From Ectobius pallidus (taxonomy: Eukaryota > Arthropoda > Insecta > Blattodea > Ectobiidae): a stretch of DNA of 64,000 bases. Location: positions 175,458,825 to 175,522,824 of the forward strand of contig CAXKWD010000006.1 in the NCBI GenBank assembly GCA_964059195.1, written 5' to 3'. Each line of letters begins with the position of its first letter. Within the stretch, counting starts at the first letter, position 1. The position numbers and the translations under genes were made by a program. Under the pieces are notes generated by a model. It ran no database searches and was not told where the DNA came from. It saw nothing but the letters and a program-made list of their open reading frames with translations. Below, piece after piece: positions 63,208 through 64,000 of this stretch.

Positions 63208-63428
63208 ATTTTTGTCAAAGAAACTGCAGAAGCGAAGATGTCAGGCCTTGTAAATTTACATACAAAGCAAAGTGGCTCCGAAAAAATGAAAGTGATAAAG
63301 TATGTGATAATGCTGGATTGGAAATAGCCCGGTCTGGCGTCCTTCATATCATAGATTGAATAATGACTCCAACATGTCTGGGAGCGAACATTGGGTCATT
63401 CCTGCTTTCACTCGGCATCTCATACACA

Positions 63429-63686
63429 GCAGCGTTTCTCAACCTTTTTGAACCCGAGGACCTCTAAAATGTCTAAAAAAAAATTACGGAACTGTAATTT
63501 TACATCCCATTTTTAAAAGAAGGCCTATATTCTTAATATTTGGGGTATTAATTATAGGTCATTATAACGAAATATGTTCTTTGCTTTCACCTTGCTTTAT
63601 GATATTTTTTTAATGATGTCTGAGGACCATCTGCACCATCTTCGCGGACCACCAGTGGTCCGCGGACCATAGGCTGAGAAACGCTA
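63429..63686. mobile_element. hAT-G miniature element, second copy
   Basis: CAGCGTTTCTCAACCTTTTT and AGGCTGAGAAACGCTA ends. It shares TTCTTAATATTTGGGGTATT with 5375-5621. Flanks TCATACACAG and TCATACAG are similar but offset by 2 bp, so the target duplication is not exact. Confidence 0.75.
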
Positions 63687-63800
63687 TCATACAGCATTAT
63701 ACTGTTTAGCGCGGTTCTCCTTTATCAAGCCAGAAGGGAAATACATTTAAATGCTAATATTGTATAAGATCCCAAATTAATTTCTTAGCTTTTCTTAGCT

Positions 63801-63842
63801 TCTCTCTCTCTCTCTATTATATATATGTGTGTGTGTGTGTAT
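63801..63842. repeat. (TC)n and (GT)n microsatellites
   Basis: TCTCTCTCTCTCTCT at 63801-63815 is followed by ATATAT and GTGTGTGTGTGTGTGT to 63840. Confidence 0.95.
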
Positions 63843-63904
63843 AAATATGTACAATCCTAAAAGGGAGAGGTAAAGCTAAGATAAAGAAAGAGAAAGAAGA
63901 GAAT

Positions 63905-64000
63905 ATATATATATATGACTCACTGACTGACTAACAGAGAATCAACGTAGATCCTAAACTATAATAGGTAGACTCTTGGAGTTTTGACAGCACCTTCGTT
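63905..64000 (-). repeat. R3 copy, cut by the window edge
   Basis: ATATATATGACTCACTGACT, GAGAATCAACGTAGATCCTA and AGGTAGACTCTTGGAGTTTT match the start of R3 as at 32962. It continues beyond the window. Confidence 0.65.

Overview
This window looks like intergenic or intronic DNA from a large, A+T-rich arthropod genome. It is packed with many families of degraded transposable elements, tRNA-derived SINEs, mariner and LINE relics, and (AAT)n/(TTA)n microsatellites. I saw no bacterial operon structure, rRNA, CRISPR array or intact multi-exon gene. The mixture of repeats suggests an insect, plausibly a cockroach or other blattodean. That host assignment is inference from the style of the repeats, not from a marker gene.

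Family names used below are local labels. hAT-A to hAT-J are short non-autonomous DNA transposons, most with 8-bp target duplications: A begins CAGGGCCCGGATTCTGATGA; B begins YAGACTTCGGA; C begins TAGGGGGCGGATTTC; D begins TGGAGACCGGATTTT; E begins TAGGGvAAkGCATTTGATG; F begins CATAGGCGTA; G begins CAGCGTTTCTCAACC; H begins CATTGGCGTAACTAG; I begins CAGGGCCGT; J begins TAGGGCCCGGATTTTTAG. R1 is a 0.9-1.1 kb repeat bounded by inverted AAGTGCCAGTATG. R2 begins near GTGCCCGCGGCTTCGCCC. R3 runs between a CCCGGGCGACGCCGGG end and a GTCAGTCAGGACAAAG end.

Layout. 0-10 kb: hAT-E, mariner, hAT-A, hAT-C and hAT-G elements, a minus-strand LINE tail, inverted tRNA-like SINE copies, and hAT-D. 10-20 kb: R1 and R3 copies, a palindromic 21-bp minisatellite with a mini-mariner at its centre, a LINE relic with the reverse-transcriptase YADD box, and several SINEs. 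20-30 kb: two hAT-B elements with perfect target duplications, R1/R2/R3 copies, a 610-bp element with ~90-bp terminal inverted repeats, a LINE tail and a pogo-like element. 30-42 kb: hAT-J, hAT-F and hAT-E elements, a hairpin-cored repeat, LINE tails and a perfect SINE palindrome. 42-50 kb: an inverted mariner pair, Harbinger-like elements, a three-level nest (R1, then Harbinger-like, then hAT-H), and a Tc1-like element that still has a helix-turn-helix reading frame. 50-52 kb: hAT-B and the best candidate host gene, a 168-residue intronless frame with two MST-HMG-box-like units. 52-64 kb: R1 copies, a second hairpin-cored repeat, a 2.1-kb element with a THAP-like start (P-element-like) nested in R3, hAT-A, long (AAT)n, and R2 copies.

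The only frames I would defend as meaningful proteins are the MST-HMG-like gene (51251-51757), the Tc1-like helix-turn-helix frame (49229-49447), the THAP-like start (57846-58037), the hAT dimerisation remnants (1732-1836, 34463-34591) and the LINE and mariner relics. A few other open frames are listed as unrecognised with low confidence. There is no evidence that the genes here work together as a pathway; the window is mainly a record of nested transposition.
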